Part shown: positions 51,133-59,784 of the stretch, one piece after another
Layout: every line of letters starts with the position of its first letter
Position numbering within the stretch: the first letter of the stretch is position 1
Assembly (NCBI RefSeq): GCF_002080045.1
Contig: NZ_MUIN01000013.1
Span: forward strand, 728 to 64,727
Direction of reading: 5' to 3'
Origin: Pseudomonas sp. Bc-h
Lineage (GTDB): Bacteria; Pseudomonadota; Gammaproteobacteria; Pseudomonadales; Pseudomonadaceae
Length of the DNA: 64,000 bases
Notes under the pieces: model-generated
What the model was told of the DNA's origin: nothing
The model's input: only the letters and a program-made list of their open reading frames with translations
The model's database searches: none
Program-made: the position numbers and the translations under genes

Positions 51133-52554
51133 ATGACTACTTCCGATTCCCGCGACAGCCACACCACACCCTTGATCGAAAACCACACCGTCGACTACGT
51201 GCCCCTGGCCGAGCGCCATGGCAAGGCACGGGACCTGTTCACCTTGTGGTTCAGCACCAATATCGCCCCGTTGCCGATTGTGACCGGGGCGATGGTGGTT
51301 CAGGTGTTTCACCTCAATCTGCTGTGGGGTTTGATAGCCATTGCCCTCGGCCACATGATCGGCGGGGTGGTGATTGCCCTCGCCTCGGCACAAGGCCCGC
51401 GCATGGGCATTCCGCAGATGGTTCAGAGCCGCGGTCAGTTCGGCCGTTACGGCGCACTGCTGATCGTGTTCTTCGCAGCGCTGATCTACGTCGGCTTCTT
51501 CATCTCCAACATCGTGCTGGCCGGGCAGTCTATCCACGGCATGCTGCCTGCGGTGCCGCTGCCGGTGGGCGTGGTGATCGGTGCCCTGAGCGCCACGGCC
51601 ATTGGCGTAATCGGCTATCGCTTCATCCATACCCTCAACCGCATCGGCACCTGGGTCATGGGCGCAGCGCTGCTGGCCGGGTTCATCATGATCTTCAGTC
51701 AGGACCTGCCACTGGACTTCTTCAGTCGAGGCAGCTTCAATCTGTCGGGCTGGCTGGCGACAATCTGCCTGGGCATCATCTGGCAGATCAGTTTCTCGCC
51801 CTATGTGTCCGACTACTCGCGTTATCTGCCGTGCGATATCGGCATTGCCAAACCATTCTGGGCGACCTATTTCGGCGCCACCCTGGGCACCATTCTGTCG
51901 TTCAGCTTTGGCGCGGTGGCGGTACTGGCCACCCCTGAAGGCACGGAGGCGATGGTGGCGGTCAAGCAGGCGACCGGTTTTCTGGGCCCGATCCTGATGC
52001 TGCTGTTCCTGCTCAACATCATCAGCCACAACGCCTTGAACCTTTATGGCGCGGTGCTCTCCATCGTCACATCGATCCAGACCTTTGCCGGTAACTGGAC
52101 GCCAAGCATCAAGGTGCGCGTGGTGCTGGCGACGTTGATCCTGGCGGGCTGCTGCATCACGGCGGTGGGTGCTTCAAGCGACTTCATCTCGCAGTTCATC
52201 GGCCTGATCCTCACGTTGCTGATCGTGCTGGTGCCGTGGGCTTCGATCAACCTGATCGACTTCTACCTGATCAAGCGCGGCAGCTATGACATCGCCTCGA
52301 TCTTCAGTTCGGACGGCGGGATATACGGGCGCTTCAATCCTCACGCGATCATCGCCTACTTCATTGGCATCATCGTCCAGCTGCCATTCGCCAATACCTC
52401 GCTGTACGTCGGGCCTTACGCCAACTATCTGGAAGGCGTCGACTTGTCCTGGCTAGCGGGGCTGCTGGTGACGTGCCCGCTGTATTACTGCCTGGCGACT
52501 CGCGGGCGGGCGCAGGAGAAGAGCAAGGCGGCGCGATTGGGGTTTACCGACTGA
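51133..52554 (+). CDS. NCS1-family purine/cytosine-type permease
   Basis: Nucleobase:cation symporter-1 protein of 473 residues with about 12 membrane helices. VDYVPLAERHGKARDLFTLWFSTNIAPLP is the CodB/PurP-type N-terminus (core WFSTNIAPLP), and SFSPYVSDYSRYLP is the conserved TM6-7 region. NCS1 members import nucleobases, hydantoins, allantoin or thiamin precursors; the substrate here is not evident. The start at 51133 (MTTSDSRDS) is preceded by GGCGAG; the 39-codon-longer frame is rejected. It is divergent from the flavin reductase, with GTATAC-type sites serving both. Confidence 0.88.
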   Translation: MTTSDSRDSHTTPLIENHTVDYVPLAERHGKARDLFTLWFSTNIAPLPIVTGAMVVQVFHLNLLWGLIAIALGHMIGGVVIALASAQGPRMGIPQMVQSRGQFGRYGALLIVFFAALIYVGFFISNIVLAGQSIHGMLPAVPLPVGVVIGALSATAIGVIGYRFIHTLNRIGTWVMGAALLAGFIMIFSQDLPLDFFSRGSFNLSGWLATICLGIIWQISFSPYVSDYSRYLPCDIGIAKPFWATYFGATLGTILSFSFGAVAVLATPEGTEAMVAVKQATGFLGPILMLLFLLNIISHNALNLYGAVLSIVTSIQTFAGNWTPSIKVRVVLATLILAGCCITAVGASSDFISQFIGLILTLLIVLVPWASINLIDFYLIKRGSYDIASIFSSDGGIYGRFNPHAIIAYFIGIIVQLPFANTSLYVGPYANYLEGVDLSWLAGLLVTCPLYYCLATRGRAQEKSKAARLGFTD

Positions 52555-52567
52555 GGTCAGTAACAGG

Positions 52568-53197
52568 TTATTTGTCGCTCTCGGCCGAATGCCCACCCTG
52601 GCGTTCGGCAACGGCGCGCAGGGTCTTGAGCGTCACCATCGGTGCATCGATCACGAACCTGTTCGCCAGCCACGACGGAATATCACCTGCAGGTTCTGCC
52701 TGCAGTTGATAGGTCACCTCGGTTTCCCGCTCGCCCTTGGGCACCATCTGCCAGATCCCCTGCAACTGCTCGACGCGGATCATCCCCGGTACGGTTGGCT
52801 CCATGTCATTCACGGCACTCAAATGCCGCAATACGCTGCCGTCGTCGCCTTGTTCAGTCTGCACCTTGAGCACCATGTCACGCGTAGCGGCGGGCCATGG
52901 CAGGGCGGTGGTGAGGTAGACGAACGAGCTGTCGCCGTCGACTTTCAGCAGGCGCATGTCGGCGCAGGCGTACAGCCATTTGCAGGCGATGGTGAGGTTT
53001 TCCTGCAGATAGCTCAGGGTCTGAACGTCGGCCTTGATCCGCGCCACCCCACGAAAACTCTGATACTGCGAGCCAGGTGCGCTGTTGAGGTAGACCTTGA
53101 TGCCGTCTTCGTCTTTGGCGAGCTTCCAGTCTTCAGCGATGGCGTAAGCGCAGAAAACGGGAAGCAGCAGGGCGCACAGGACGGGCAGTGTTTTCAT
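52568..53197 (-). CDS. Exported START-domain (SRPBCC fold) protein
   Basis: Protein of 209 residues with a signal peptide (MKTLPVLCALLLPVFCAYAIA). The START-like lipid/hydrophobic-ligand domain includes WKLAKDEDGIKVYLNSAPGS, the LPWPAATRDMVLKV strand and the C-terminal helix PSWLANRFVIDAPMVTLKTL. GGAGC precedes the ATG. The ligand is unknown. It converges with the NCS1 permease, 13 bp apart, and has no GTATAC operator, so it is likely not part of that regulon. Confidence 0.82.
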   Translation of the reverse strand: MKTLPVLCALLLPVFCAYAIAEDWKLAKDEDGIKVYLNSAPGSQYQSFRGVARIKADVQTLSYLQENLTIACKWLYACADMRLLKVDGDSSFVYLTTALPWPAATRDMVLKVQTEQGDDGSVLRHLSAVNDMEPTVPGMIRVEQLQGIWQMVPKGERETEVTYQLQAEPAGDIPSWLANRFVIDAPMVTLKTLRAVAERQGGHSAESDK

Positions 53198-53303
53198 CAG
53201 GGAAGCTCCAGGACTGCACGTTGGCGAGGCGCGGGTCTTCAGAGCATAGGTGAGAATAGGGAGGATTTGACTGTTGACGAACGCAGCCCGCGGTTTTTAC
53301 CCA

Positions 53304-53441
53304 ATACCCGCGGGAGACGCCGGAGCTGTGCGAGGGTGCTGGCAGCGATGGCGGTGTGTCTGATGGCTCATCTGCTAACTGATCCACCGCCTCGTCCGAA
53401 TCGCGGCCCGTACCCTCGCACAGCTCCGGCTTCTCCCACAG
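53304..53441. repeat. Palindromic repeat with long perfect arms
   Basis: GGAGACGCCGGAGCTGTGCG and the facing CGCACAGCTCCGGCTTCTCC form arms of about 27 bp around an 80-bp loop. It belongs to the family of 15000-15117. Confidence 0.72.
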
Positions 53442-53485
53442 AGATCGGTGTTCAACTCTAAAATCTCGGCTCGATACACAACACC

Positions 53486-53552
53486 GTAGCAGTCCGGCTC
53501 GCCGACGGTGGCGATCATGAGTACACCATCGCCGGCGAAGCCGGACTGCTAC
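53486..53552. repeat. REP element (GTAGCAGT type)
   Basis: Arms GTAGCAGTCCGGCTCGCCG and CGGCGAAGCCGGACTGCTAC. Confidence 0.8.
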
Positions 53553-53639
53553 AAGGAGCACCGAAGATCCCGATCCTGATCCTGCTGCTCTTGCTCCTGC
53601 TTTTGCTTCTAAGCGCGCAATAGCCCACACACCACAAAT

Positions 53640-53872
53640 CGCGACTTGGGTGCAGGCTGAACGCAGGTGGCGTGGAGTGGGCCGAGCGGCATGGATGCCG
53701 CGAGAGCCGCCGTTCGGCCATGGATGGCCGGTCGGCGGCGGGCCCACGGAGCGTCGCCGGAGTGAAGGTACCCGACGAAGTCGGGCCCAACCAGGAGCAG
53801 GGCCTTTTGGTTACTTTTTGATGGTCCGGCACTCCGGCTCTTGAAAAAGTAACTCGCCGAAGGCGAAACAGC
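53640..53872. repeat. Conserved Pseudomonas-type intergenic sequence with terminator-like ends
   Basis: A GC-rich block containing ACGAAGTCGGGCCCAACCAG and then GGTTACTTTTTGATGG facing CTTGAAAAAGTAACTC. From memory this resembles a sequence seen repeatedly between Pseudomonas genes, but I cannot search for copies. The GTTACTTTTT/AAAAAGTAAC stem could end transcription on either strand. No credible gene is seen in 53198-53923. Confidence 0.45.
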
Positions 53873-53923
53873 TCTGGCGTTAGCCAGAACGCTCTTCAGC
53901 GACGCTGAACCTACGGACGAAAA

Positions 53924-55075
53924 TCAATGCGCCCCAGCCGCCTTGTTCAAATCACTCTCCGCCCACTGCGTATAAACACACGCATCCGCCGTAGCCCACC
54001 GAACCCGCACCTGATCCCCGGCCTTGAGCGGCATCCCGGCTGCAGAAAGCGCCTTGACCGTCATACTCGTCCCACCCTGAGTCATCACCGTACACGTCTG
54101 ACTCTCCCCCAAAAACAACACCTCACCCACCTTCGCACTGACCTCATTCCAGCCAGTCTGCAACGGCTGCAACGCCGCCTGCTCGACGCTCAACGCCTGG
54201 GCCTTTTCCGGACGAATCATCAACAACACATCCTGATCCGTCACCAGCCCCGCCGTCAGCCGGATCGACAGCGACTGCCCCTCGAACGTCGCCACGCCAT
54301 TGCCCTGCGCCTTGAGCTTGAGGAAATTGGAATTCCCCAGAAACGAAGCAACGAAAGCATTCGGCGGGTTCTGATACAAGTCATAACCACTGCCAAGCCC
54401 GACAATCTTGCCGTGGCTGAAAATCGCGATGCGCTGAGACAGCCGCATGGCTTCTTCCTGATCGTGAGTCACGTAAACAATGGTGATGCCGAGCCGGCGA
54501 TGAAGCTGGCGCAACTCGTCCTGCAAATCCTCACGCAGCTTCTTGTCCAGCGCGCCAAGAGGTTCGTCCATCAGCAGAATCCGTGGCTCGTACACCAGAG
54601 CCCGAGCGATCGCAACGCGCTGCTGCTGCCCGCCCGACAGTTGCGAAGGGCGGCGATGGGCGAACTGTTCCAGTTGCACCAGCTTGAGCATCGCGTCGAC
54701 GCGCTTGTTGCGCTCGGCCGGGGCGAGCTTGCGGATTGCGAGCGGGAAGGCAATGTTGTCGCGCACCGATAGATGCGGAAACAACGAATAACGTTGGAAC
54801 ACCATGCCGATATCGCGCTTGTGCGGCGGCACGTTCACCAGGGATTTACCCGACACCAGAATCTCGCCGGAGCTGGGCGTCTCGAACCCCGCCAGCATCG
54901 ACAGCGTGGTGCTCTTGCCCGAGCCGCTGGAGCCAAGGAAAGTCAGGAATTCGCCGTCCTGGATGTCCAGCGAGATGTTGTCCACTGCAGCGAAATCGCC
55001 GTAATGCTTGTTCAGGTTGCACAGGCTGACCAGGGTCTGCTGTGGCTGTGCGGAATCTTTGATCACGGCGCTCAT
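53924..55075 (-). CDS. ABC transporter ATP-binding protein (PotA-like)
   Basis: ATPase of 383 residues. It has Walker A LGSSGSGKSTT, Q-loop GMVFQRYSLFPHL, signature LSGGQQQRVAIARAL, Walker B ILLMDEPLGALD and switch VTHDQEEAM. A C-terminal TOBE_2 domain (residues ~290-380) is typical of polyamine/iron/phosphonate-class importers. The start at 55075 overlaps the permease stop by four bases; the longer frame is rejected. It is the last gene of the four-gene importer. Confidence 0.92.
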   Translation of the reverse strand: MSAVIKDSAQPQQTLVSLCNLNKHYGDFAAVDNISLDIQDGEFLTFLGSSGSGKSTTLSMLAGFETPSSGEILVSGKSLVNVPPHKRDIGMVFQRYSLFPHLSVRDNIAFPLAIRKLAPAERNKRVDAMLKLVQLEQFAHRRPSQLSGGQQQRVAIARALVYEPRILLMDEPLGALDKKLREDLQDELRQLHRRLGITIVYVTHDQEEAMRLSQRIAIFSHGKIVGLGSGYDLYQNPPNAFVASFLGNSNFLKLKAQGNGVATFEGQSLSIRLTAGLVTDQDVLLMIRPEKAQALSVEQAALQPLQTGWNEVSAKVGEVLFLGESQTCTVMTQGGTSMTVKALSAAGMPLKAGDQVRVRWATADACVYTQWAESDLNKAAGAH

Positions 55076-55887
55076 GAAGGCATCCTCGCTTCGTTGCGGC
55101 GACGCAGGGTCGCGGCGATAAACATCACCAGTACCGACAGGGCGATCAGCAGCGTCGAGGCGACGGCGATCACCGGGGTCAGGTCCTGGCGCAGGGTGGT
55201 CCACATCTTGACGGGCAGGGTCTGCAGGTTCGGGCTGGCCATCATCACGCTCAGCACCACCTCATCCCACGACACCAGAAAGGCAAACAGCGCACCGGCC
55301 ACCATGCCGGGACGAATCCCCGGAAATGTCACCTTGAGCACTGCCTGAATCCGCGAGGCACCGCAGATGACCGCTGCATCCTCAATGGACTGATCGAACA
55401 GCTTCAGCGAGTTGATGATCGAGATAATGGTGAAGGGCAGCGCGACGATCACGTGGCTGACCACGAAAGAAAACAGCGTGCCGGTATAACCGAGCTTGAG
55501 AAACAGCGCATAGACCGCCACGGCGATGATCACCAGCGGCACGATCATCGGCAGGGTGAAGATGCCGTACAGCATGTCGCGCCCCGGAAAGCGTCCGCGC
55601 ACCAGTGCGAAAGCGGTCGGCAGGCCCAACGCTACGGCACAGATGGTCGTCAGTACCGCGACTTTCAGACTGGCGAAAGCGGCTGCCATCCATTCCGGAT
55701 TGTTGAAGAACTGCTGATACCACTTCAGCGTCCAGCCGGGCGGTGGAAACACCAGCCACTGCGAGGAGCCGAACGACAGCAGCACGATGAACACGATCGG
55801 CAGCAGCAGAAACAGCGCGATCAGCCCGGTGACCGAATACAGGCCCCAGCGCAGGCGCGGGCTCATGGCATTGGGAGTCAGGAGCAT
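55072..55887 (-). CDS. ABC transporter permease (PotC-like)
   Basis: Inner-membrane permease of 271 residues with six predicted helices. The EAA loop (IEDAAVICGASRIQAVLKVTF region, core EDAAVICGAS) contacts the ATPase. It belongs with the polyamine/PotC-like permeases. It lies 6 bp after the companion permease gene and overlaps the ATPase gene. Confidence 0.92.
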   Translation of the reverse strand: MLLTPNAMSPRLRWGLYSVTGLIALFLLLPIVFIVLLSFGSSQWLVFPPPGWTLKWYQQFFNNPEWMAAAFASLKVAVLTTICAVALGLPTAFALVRGRFPGRDMLYGIFTLPMIVPLVIIAVAVYALFLKLGYTGTLFSFVVSHVIVALPFTIISIINSLKLFDQSIEDAAVICGASRIQAVLKVTFPGIRPGMVAGALFAFLVSWDEVVLSVMMASPNLQTLPVKMWTTLRQDLTPVIAVASTLLIALSVLVMFIAATLRRRNEARMPS

Positions 55888-55893
55888 GGCGGT

Positions 55894-56832
55894 TTACCTC
55901 GCGTTAGTGGCGCCGACCGGGGATTCCGGCTGCAGCTTGAGGTAGAAATAGAACAGCACCAGAGTGATCACGATCAGCAACGCGGCGCCGGCACTGGCCA
56001 AACCCCAGTTGAGGAACGATTGCACCTGCTGGACGATGAATTCCGGCAGCATCATGTCTTGGGCGCCGCCGAGCAGAGCCGGGGTGACGTAGTACCCGAG
56101 CGACATGACGAACACCATCAGACCGCCCGAGAACAGGCCCGAGCGACACAGCGGCAGGAACACTTTGAAGAAGTTGGTCCAGGGACTCGCGCCGCAGATG
56201 GAACCGGCCTGCAGCACCATCGGGTCGATGGCGGCCATGGTCGCCTGCAACGGCAACACGATGAACGGGATCATGATGTAGCTCATGCCAATCACCACGC
56301 CGGTCAGGTTGTGCACCATTTCCAGCGGCTGATCGATGATGCCCATCGCCATCAACGCCTTGTTGATGACACCCGATGCCTGCAACAGCACCAGCCAGGA
56401 ATAGGTGCGCGCCAACAGACTGGTCCACATCGACAGCAGCACGATGTTGAGCATCCAGCGACCCCAGCCGCGTGGCACCAGCGTGATCGCCCAGGCCAGC
56501 GGAAAGCCCAGCAACAGGCTGAACAGCGTGACCAGACCCGCCACCGAGAAGGTATTGAACAGCACTCGCGCATAAGCGGAGTTGGCGAACAGTTGCTCGT
56601 AGTTACCCAGCCCCGGCGTCGGTTCCAGTACGCCGCGCAGCAACAGACCGATCAACGGCGCGAAGAAAAACAGACCGAGAAAGAGCAGGGCGGGCAGCAG
56701 GTTGCGGCTGCCTTTCCAGCGCTGCGACAACGGGGTTGTCTGTTTCATCGTCACGGCCTGAGCGGGTGCCGCGCCGGCGGTGCTGGACGCACCACCGACA
56801 GGCTTGGATTGACGGGACGCGAGGGCCGTCAT
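55894..56832 (-). CDS. ABC transporter permease (PotB-like)
   Basis: Permease of 312 residues with a hydrophilic N-terminal ~45 residues and six helices. The EAA-like loop is near MVLQAGSICGASPWTNFFKV. I choose the ATG at 56832, two bases after the binding-protein stop, although no strong Shine-Dalgarno is visible; coupling to the upstream gene is likely. An in-frame ATG at 56859 inside that gene is the alternative. Confidence 0.9.
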   Translation of the reverse strand: MTALASRQSKPVGGASSTAGAAPAQAVTMKQTTPLSQRWKGSRNLLPALLFLGLFFFAPLIGLLLRGVLEPTPGLGNYEQLFANSAYARVLFNTFSVAGLVTLFSLLLGFPLAWAITLVPRGWGRWMLNIVLLSMWTSLLARTYSWLVLLQASGVINKALMAMGIIDQPLEMVHNLTGVVIGMSYIMIPFIVLPLQATMAAIDPMVLQAGSICGASPWTNFFKVFLPLCRSGLFSGGLMVFVMSLGYYVTPALLGGAQDMMLPEFIVQQVQSFLNWGLASAGAALLIVITLVLFYFYLKLQPESPVGATNAR

Positions 56833-56834
56833 TT

Positions 56835-57860
56835 TTATTTGACCAGCCATTCGTTCCACCGTGTCGCGATGGCCGGACCGTTCTTGGCCCAGTACGCGAA
56901 GTCGAGAGTGATTTGATCCTTAGCGTAGGCGGTTGGCAGGTTCGGCGCGAGGGCCGAGTCCAGGCGCTGAACGCTGTCCAGATTGACCGGCGCATAGGCG
57001 GTCAGGTTGGAGAAGTCTGCCTGACCCTTGGCGCTGGACGCCTCGGCAATCAGCTTCATCGCTGCGTCCTTGTTCTTCGCGCCCTTCGGTACCACCAGGA
57101 AATCAGCCATGACCAGGTTCTGCTTCCAGCTCACGCCAACCGGTGCGCCATCCTGCTGCAGGGCATAGGTGCGGCCGTTCCAGAACTGGCCCAGCGAAGC
57201 TTCACCGGACGCCAGCAGTTGTTGCGATTGAGCGCCGCCACCCCACCAGACGATGTCTTTCTTGATGGTGTCGAGCTTCTTGAAAGCGCGATCCAGGTCC
57301 AGCGGATAGAGCTTGTCGGCGGGCACGCCATCAGCCAGCAGCGCCAGCTCCAGCACGCCAGGGCTCGGCCATTTGTACAGCGCGCGTTTGCCGGGGTAGG
57401 TCTTGGTGTCGAACAGGGCGGTCCAGTCATCCGGCTTGGCCTTGCCGAGTTTGCTTTCGTTGTAGCCGAGCACGAAGGAGAAGTAGAAGGAGCCGACGCC
57501 GTGGTCCGAGACGAAGCGTGGGTCGATGCGATCTTTCTTGATCACGTTGAAATCGAGGGGTTCGAGCAGGCCTTCGCTGGCGGCACGCAGGGCGAAGTCG
57601 GCTTCGACGTCGACCACATCCCACTGCACGTTGCCGCTCTCGACCATGGCCTTGAGTTTGCCGTAGTCGGTAGGGCCGTCCTGAACCACGGCGGTGCCGG
57701 AGCTCTTGGTGAACGAGTTGGCCCAGGCCTGCTTTTGTGCATCCTGAGTCGAGCCGCCCCAGCTGACGAAATTGACGCTGTCGGCAGCCATCGCGGCGTG
57801 ACACGAGAAGGCCAACACACCCGCTGCCAGGACCGCTGTTGCACGTTGAATCAACACCAT
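56835..57860 (-). CDS. ABC transporter periplasmic substrate-binding protein (PotD-like)
   Basis: Secreted binding protein of 341 residues with a signal peptide ending near CHAAMAA (residue ~26). It has the spermidine/putrescine-type fold: VNFVSWGGSTQDAQKQAW, YNESKLGKAKPDDWTALFD and DIVWWGGGAQSQQLLASGE. Ligand unknown; relatives bind polyamines, opines and other cationic amines. The ATG at 57860 has GAGGG seven bases upstream, better than the GTG at 57866. Operator site 4 and sigma-54-like boxes lie about 200 bp upstream. Confidence 0.9.
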   Translation of the reverse strand: MVLIQRATAVLAAGVLAFSCHAAMAADSVNFVSWGGSTQDAQKQAWANSFTKSSGTAVVQDGPTDYGKLKAMVESGNVQWDVVDVEADFALRAASEGLLEPLDFNVIKKDRIDPRFVSDHGVGSFYFSFVLGYNESKLGKAKPDDWTALFDTKTYPGKRALYKWPSPGVLELALLADGVPADKLYPLDLDRAFKKLDTIKKDIVWWGGGAQSQQLLASGEASLGQFWNGRTYALQQDGAPVGVSWKQNLVMADFLVVPKGAKNKDAAMKLIAEASSAKGQADFSNLTAYAPVNLDSVQRLDSALAPNLPTAYAKDQITLDFAYWAKNGPAIATRWNEWLVK

Positions 57861-58044
57861 TTTCACGCCCTCATTTGTTGTGTTTTTGAGCGGGCTTCTG
57901 TTGCCCGCCTGTCGGGAGCAGTGGGCCTTCGGATTCTCATCCTCAAGCCTTGAAAAACGGGGCCGGTCAGGGGCTGTTGTTTGTGCTGTCCCTTGCGGGC
58001 GCCACTGACTGAAAAAAGCTACGGCCTACGGAATGTCATATTAT

Positions 58045-58076
58045 GGTATTCCAAACTTTCTGCAAGCACTTTGCCG
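58045..58076 (-). promoter_or_regulatory. Operator site 4 with sigma-54-like promoter (ABC importer)
   Basis: On the minus strand CGGCAAAGTGCTTGCA (58076-58061) carries GG and GC with correct -24/-12 spacing. Six bases on, TGGAATACCATAATAT forms the operator (core 58045-58052) over the expected transcription start. Confidence 0.48.
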
Positions 58077-58161
58077 TTCTGAAAACCTCGTATTTTTGAT
58101 TTTTTTGTAAGGACAGGCCCCGTGTTTACAGGGCCAAACGGTGATTGACCGGTGAAACGTA

Positions 58162-59292
58162 TCAGCTCGAAGCGGGCTGTACGGTGCCAGGAAACGGAAT
58201 GCTTTCAACCACTTCCAGATCGTAGCCGGTGAGGCCCGCGTATTTCAGCGGAGGGCCCAGGTGACGCAGTTTGCCGACGCCGATGTCTTGCAGGATTTGC
58301 GCCCCGGTGCCGACTTCCGAATAAATTCGCGACTGCGAACGGGTGTACTGGCGCGGCGCTTGGGTCAACTGCGGGATACGTTCGAGCAGCGCCTGGGAAG
58401 ATTCGTGATTGGCCAGCACCACAACGACGCCTCGGCCTTCTTCGGCGACCTTTTGCAGGGCGGCCCACAGCGTCCAGTTGACCGGGCCGTTGTATTCCGC
58501 GCCCACCAGGTCGCGCAGCGGATCCACCACATGCACGCGCACCAGCGTCGGTTCGTCTCGGCGCACATCACCCATGACCATGGCCATGTGGACACCGCCT
58601 TCGATGCGATCCTCGTAGCTGATCAGGCGGAAAGTGCCGTGTACCGTCGGCAACTCGCGTTCGCCGATGCGCACCACCGTGTGTTCGGTGCTCAGGCGGT
58701 AATGGATCAGGTCGGCGATGGTGCCGATGCGGATGCCGTGCTTTTCCGCGAAGCGTTCCAGGTCAGGGCGGCGAGCCATGGTCCCGTCGTCGTTCATCAC
58801 TTCGACGATCACCGAAGCTGGAGTGAAGCCAGCAAGACTCGCCAGATCGCAACCGGCCTCGGTATGCCCGGCGCGGGTCAGCACACCGCCCTCGCGGGCG
58901 CGCAACGGAAAGATATGACCGGGCTGCACCAGGTCTTCCGGCTGGGCATCCAGTGCAACGGCCGCCTGCACGGTGCGCGCCCGGTCGGCTGCGGAAATGC
59001 CGGTGGTGACGCCGGTCGCTGCTTCGATCGATACCGTGAAGGCCGTGGAAAACACGCTGCCGTTGCTCGGCACCATTTGCTCCAGGCCCAGCCGCTGGCA
59101 ATGATCGTCGGTCAGCGTCAGGCAGATCAGACCGCGCGCTTCGTTGGCCATGAAGCTGATGGCCTGTGGAGTGCAGCGGTCGGCCGCAAGCAGCAGGTCG
59201 CCTTCGTTTTCGCGGTCTTCGTCATCGACCAAGAGGACCATCTTGCCTTGGCGGTAATCTTCGATGATGTCTTCGATGCGGTCGAACGCCAT
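58162..59292 (-). CDS. RibBX-like: DHBP synthase fused to degenerate GTP cyclohydrolase II domain
   Basis: Protein of 376 residues. Residues 1-205 are a complete 3,4-dihydroxy-2-butanone-4-phosphate synthase (RibB), with LVDDEDRENEGDLLLAAD, the STAFTVSIEAATGVTTGIS segment and LTRAGHTEAGCDLA. The C-terminal half resembles GTP cyclohydrolase II (RibA) but lacks the zinc-binding cysteine cluster: the region VVDPLRDLVGAEYNGPVNWT has none. It should therefore make only the four-carbon riboflavin precursor. It carries its own GTATAC operator upstream, fitting extra flavin supply for the monooxygenase system. The start at 59292 replaces a 30-codon-longer frame. Confidence 0.88.
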   Translation of the reverse strand: MAFDRIEDIIEDYRQGKMVLLVDDEDRENEGDLLLAADRCTPQAISFMANEARGLICLTLTDDHCQRLGLEQMVPSNGSVFSTAFTVSIEAATGVTTGISAADRARTVQAAVALDAQPEDLVQPGHIFPLRAREGGVLTRAGHTEAGCDLASLAGFTPASVIVEVMNDDGTMARRPDLERFAEKHGIRIGTIADLIHYRLSTEHTVVRIGERELPTVHGTFRLISYEDRIEGGVHMAMVMGDVRRDEPTLVRVHVVDPLRDLVGAEYNGPVNWTLWAALQKVAEEGRGVVVVLANHESSQALLERIPQLTQAPRQYTRSQSRIYSEVGTGAQILQDIGVGKLRHLGPPLKYAGLTGYDLEVVESIPFPGTVQPASS

Positions 59293-59325
59293 ACTCGGGA
59301 TCTCTGTTTTATGAGATGGAAAATA

Positions 59326-59341
59326 GTGGTATACCATAAGA
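59326..59341. promoter_or_regulatory. GTATAC operator, site 5 (RibBX)
   Basis: GTGGTATACCATAAGA, including a TGGTATACCA dyad, lies about 35 bp upstream of the RibBX start and 70 bp from the divergent DUF1330 gene, so it may serve both. Confidence 0.62.
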
Positions 59342-59404
59342 CAGAATATTTCACAGATTCCAGCGTTTTGAAACCACAACATTGATTAATCAGCGAGAGT
59401 GCGA

Positions 59405-59698
59405 ATGAAGGCTTACTGGATTGCCCACGTAGACATCACCGACCCGACGCAATACGCCGAATACACCCAGCGCGGGCCTGCGGCATTCGCCAAATACGGC
59501 GGGAAGTTTCTGGCACGCGGCGGCCGCGCCGAAGCGTTGGAAGGCCGCAAGACCCCGCAGCGCACCGTGATCATCGAGTTCGAATCCTACGAGCAGGCAT
59601 TGGCCTGTTATCACTCGGTCGAGTATCAGGAGGCGATGAGCCACCGACACGGCGTGGCCCATGCCGAGATCGTGATTGTCGAGGCGTTTGCGGGGTAG
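59405..59698 (+). CDS. DUF1330 protein
   Basis: Small dimeric alpha/beta-barrel (ferredoxin-like) protein of 97 residues: KAYWIAHVDITDPTQYAEY, FLARGGRAEALEG and RTVIIEFESYEQALACYHS. DUF1330 genes often sit in catabolic clusters, but their function is unclear. The ATG at 59405 follows GAGAG; a GTG two codons earlier is the alternative. It diverges from RibBX near operator site 5. Its 3' end is duplicated as a remnant at 62073-62166. Confidence 0.85.
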   Translation: MKAYWIAHVDITDPTQYAEYTQRGPAAFAKYGGKFLARGGRAEALEGRKTPQRTVIIEFESYEQALACYHSVEYQEAMSHRHGVAHAEIVIVEAFAG

Positions 59699-59715
59699 CC
59701 CCGCGCTATGAAAGG

Positions 59716-59776
59716 CGCCCCGGCTTGCTGGCGATGGTGATTCAAGGATCGCTGGCGCTGGCAAGCCGCGCGGCTA
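59716..59776. repeat. Imperfect inverted repeat after DUF1330 gene
   Basis: CCGGCTTGCTGGCGATGG faces GATCGCTGGCGCTGGCAAGC. It is a diverged REP-like hairpin at the left edge of the phospholipid module. Confidence 0.5.
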
Positions 59777-59784
59777 CTGCGGTA

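Noticed and set aside
20625..53552. REP elements as parts of a CRISPR array
   Set aside because: They are single inverted repeats scattered between genes, with no regular spacing, unique spacers or cas genes.
53640..53872. Small basic ORFs in the conserved intergenic block
   Set aside because: The frames are rich in Arg/Gly/Ser, overlap on both strands, and the block behaves like a repeat, not a gene.
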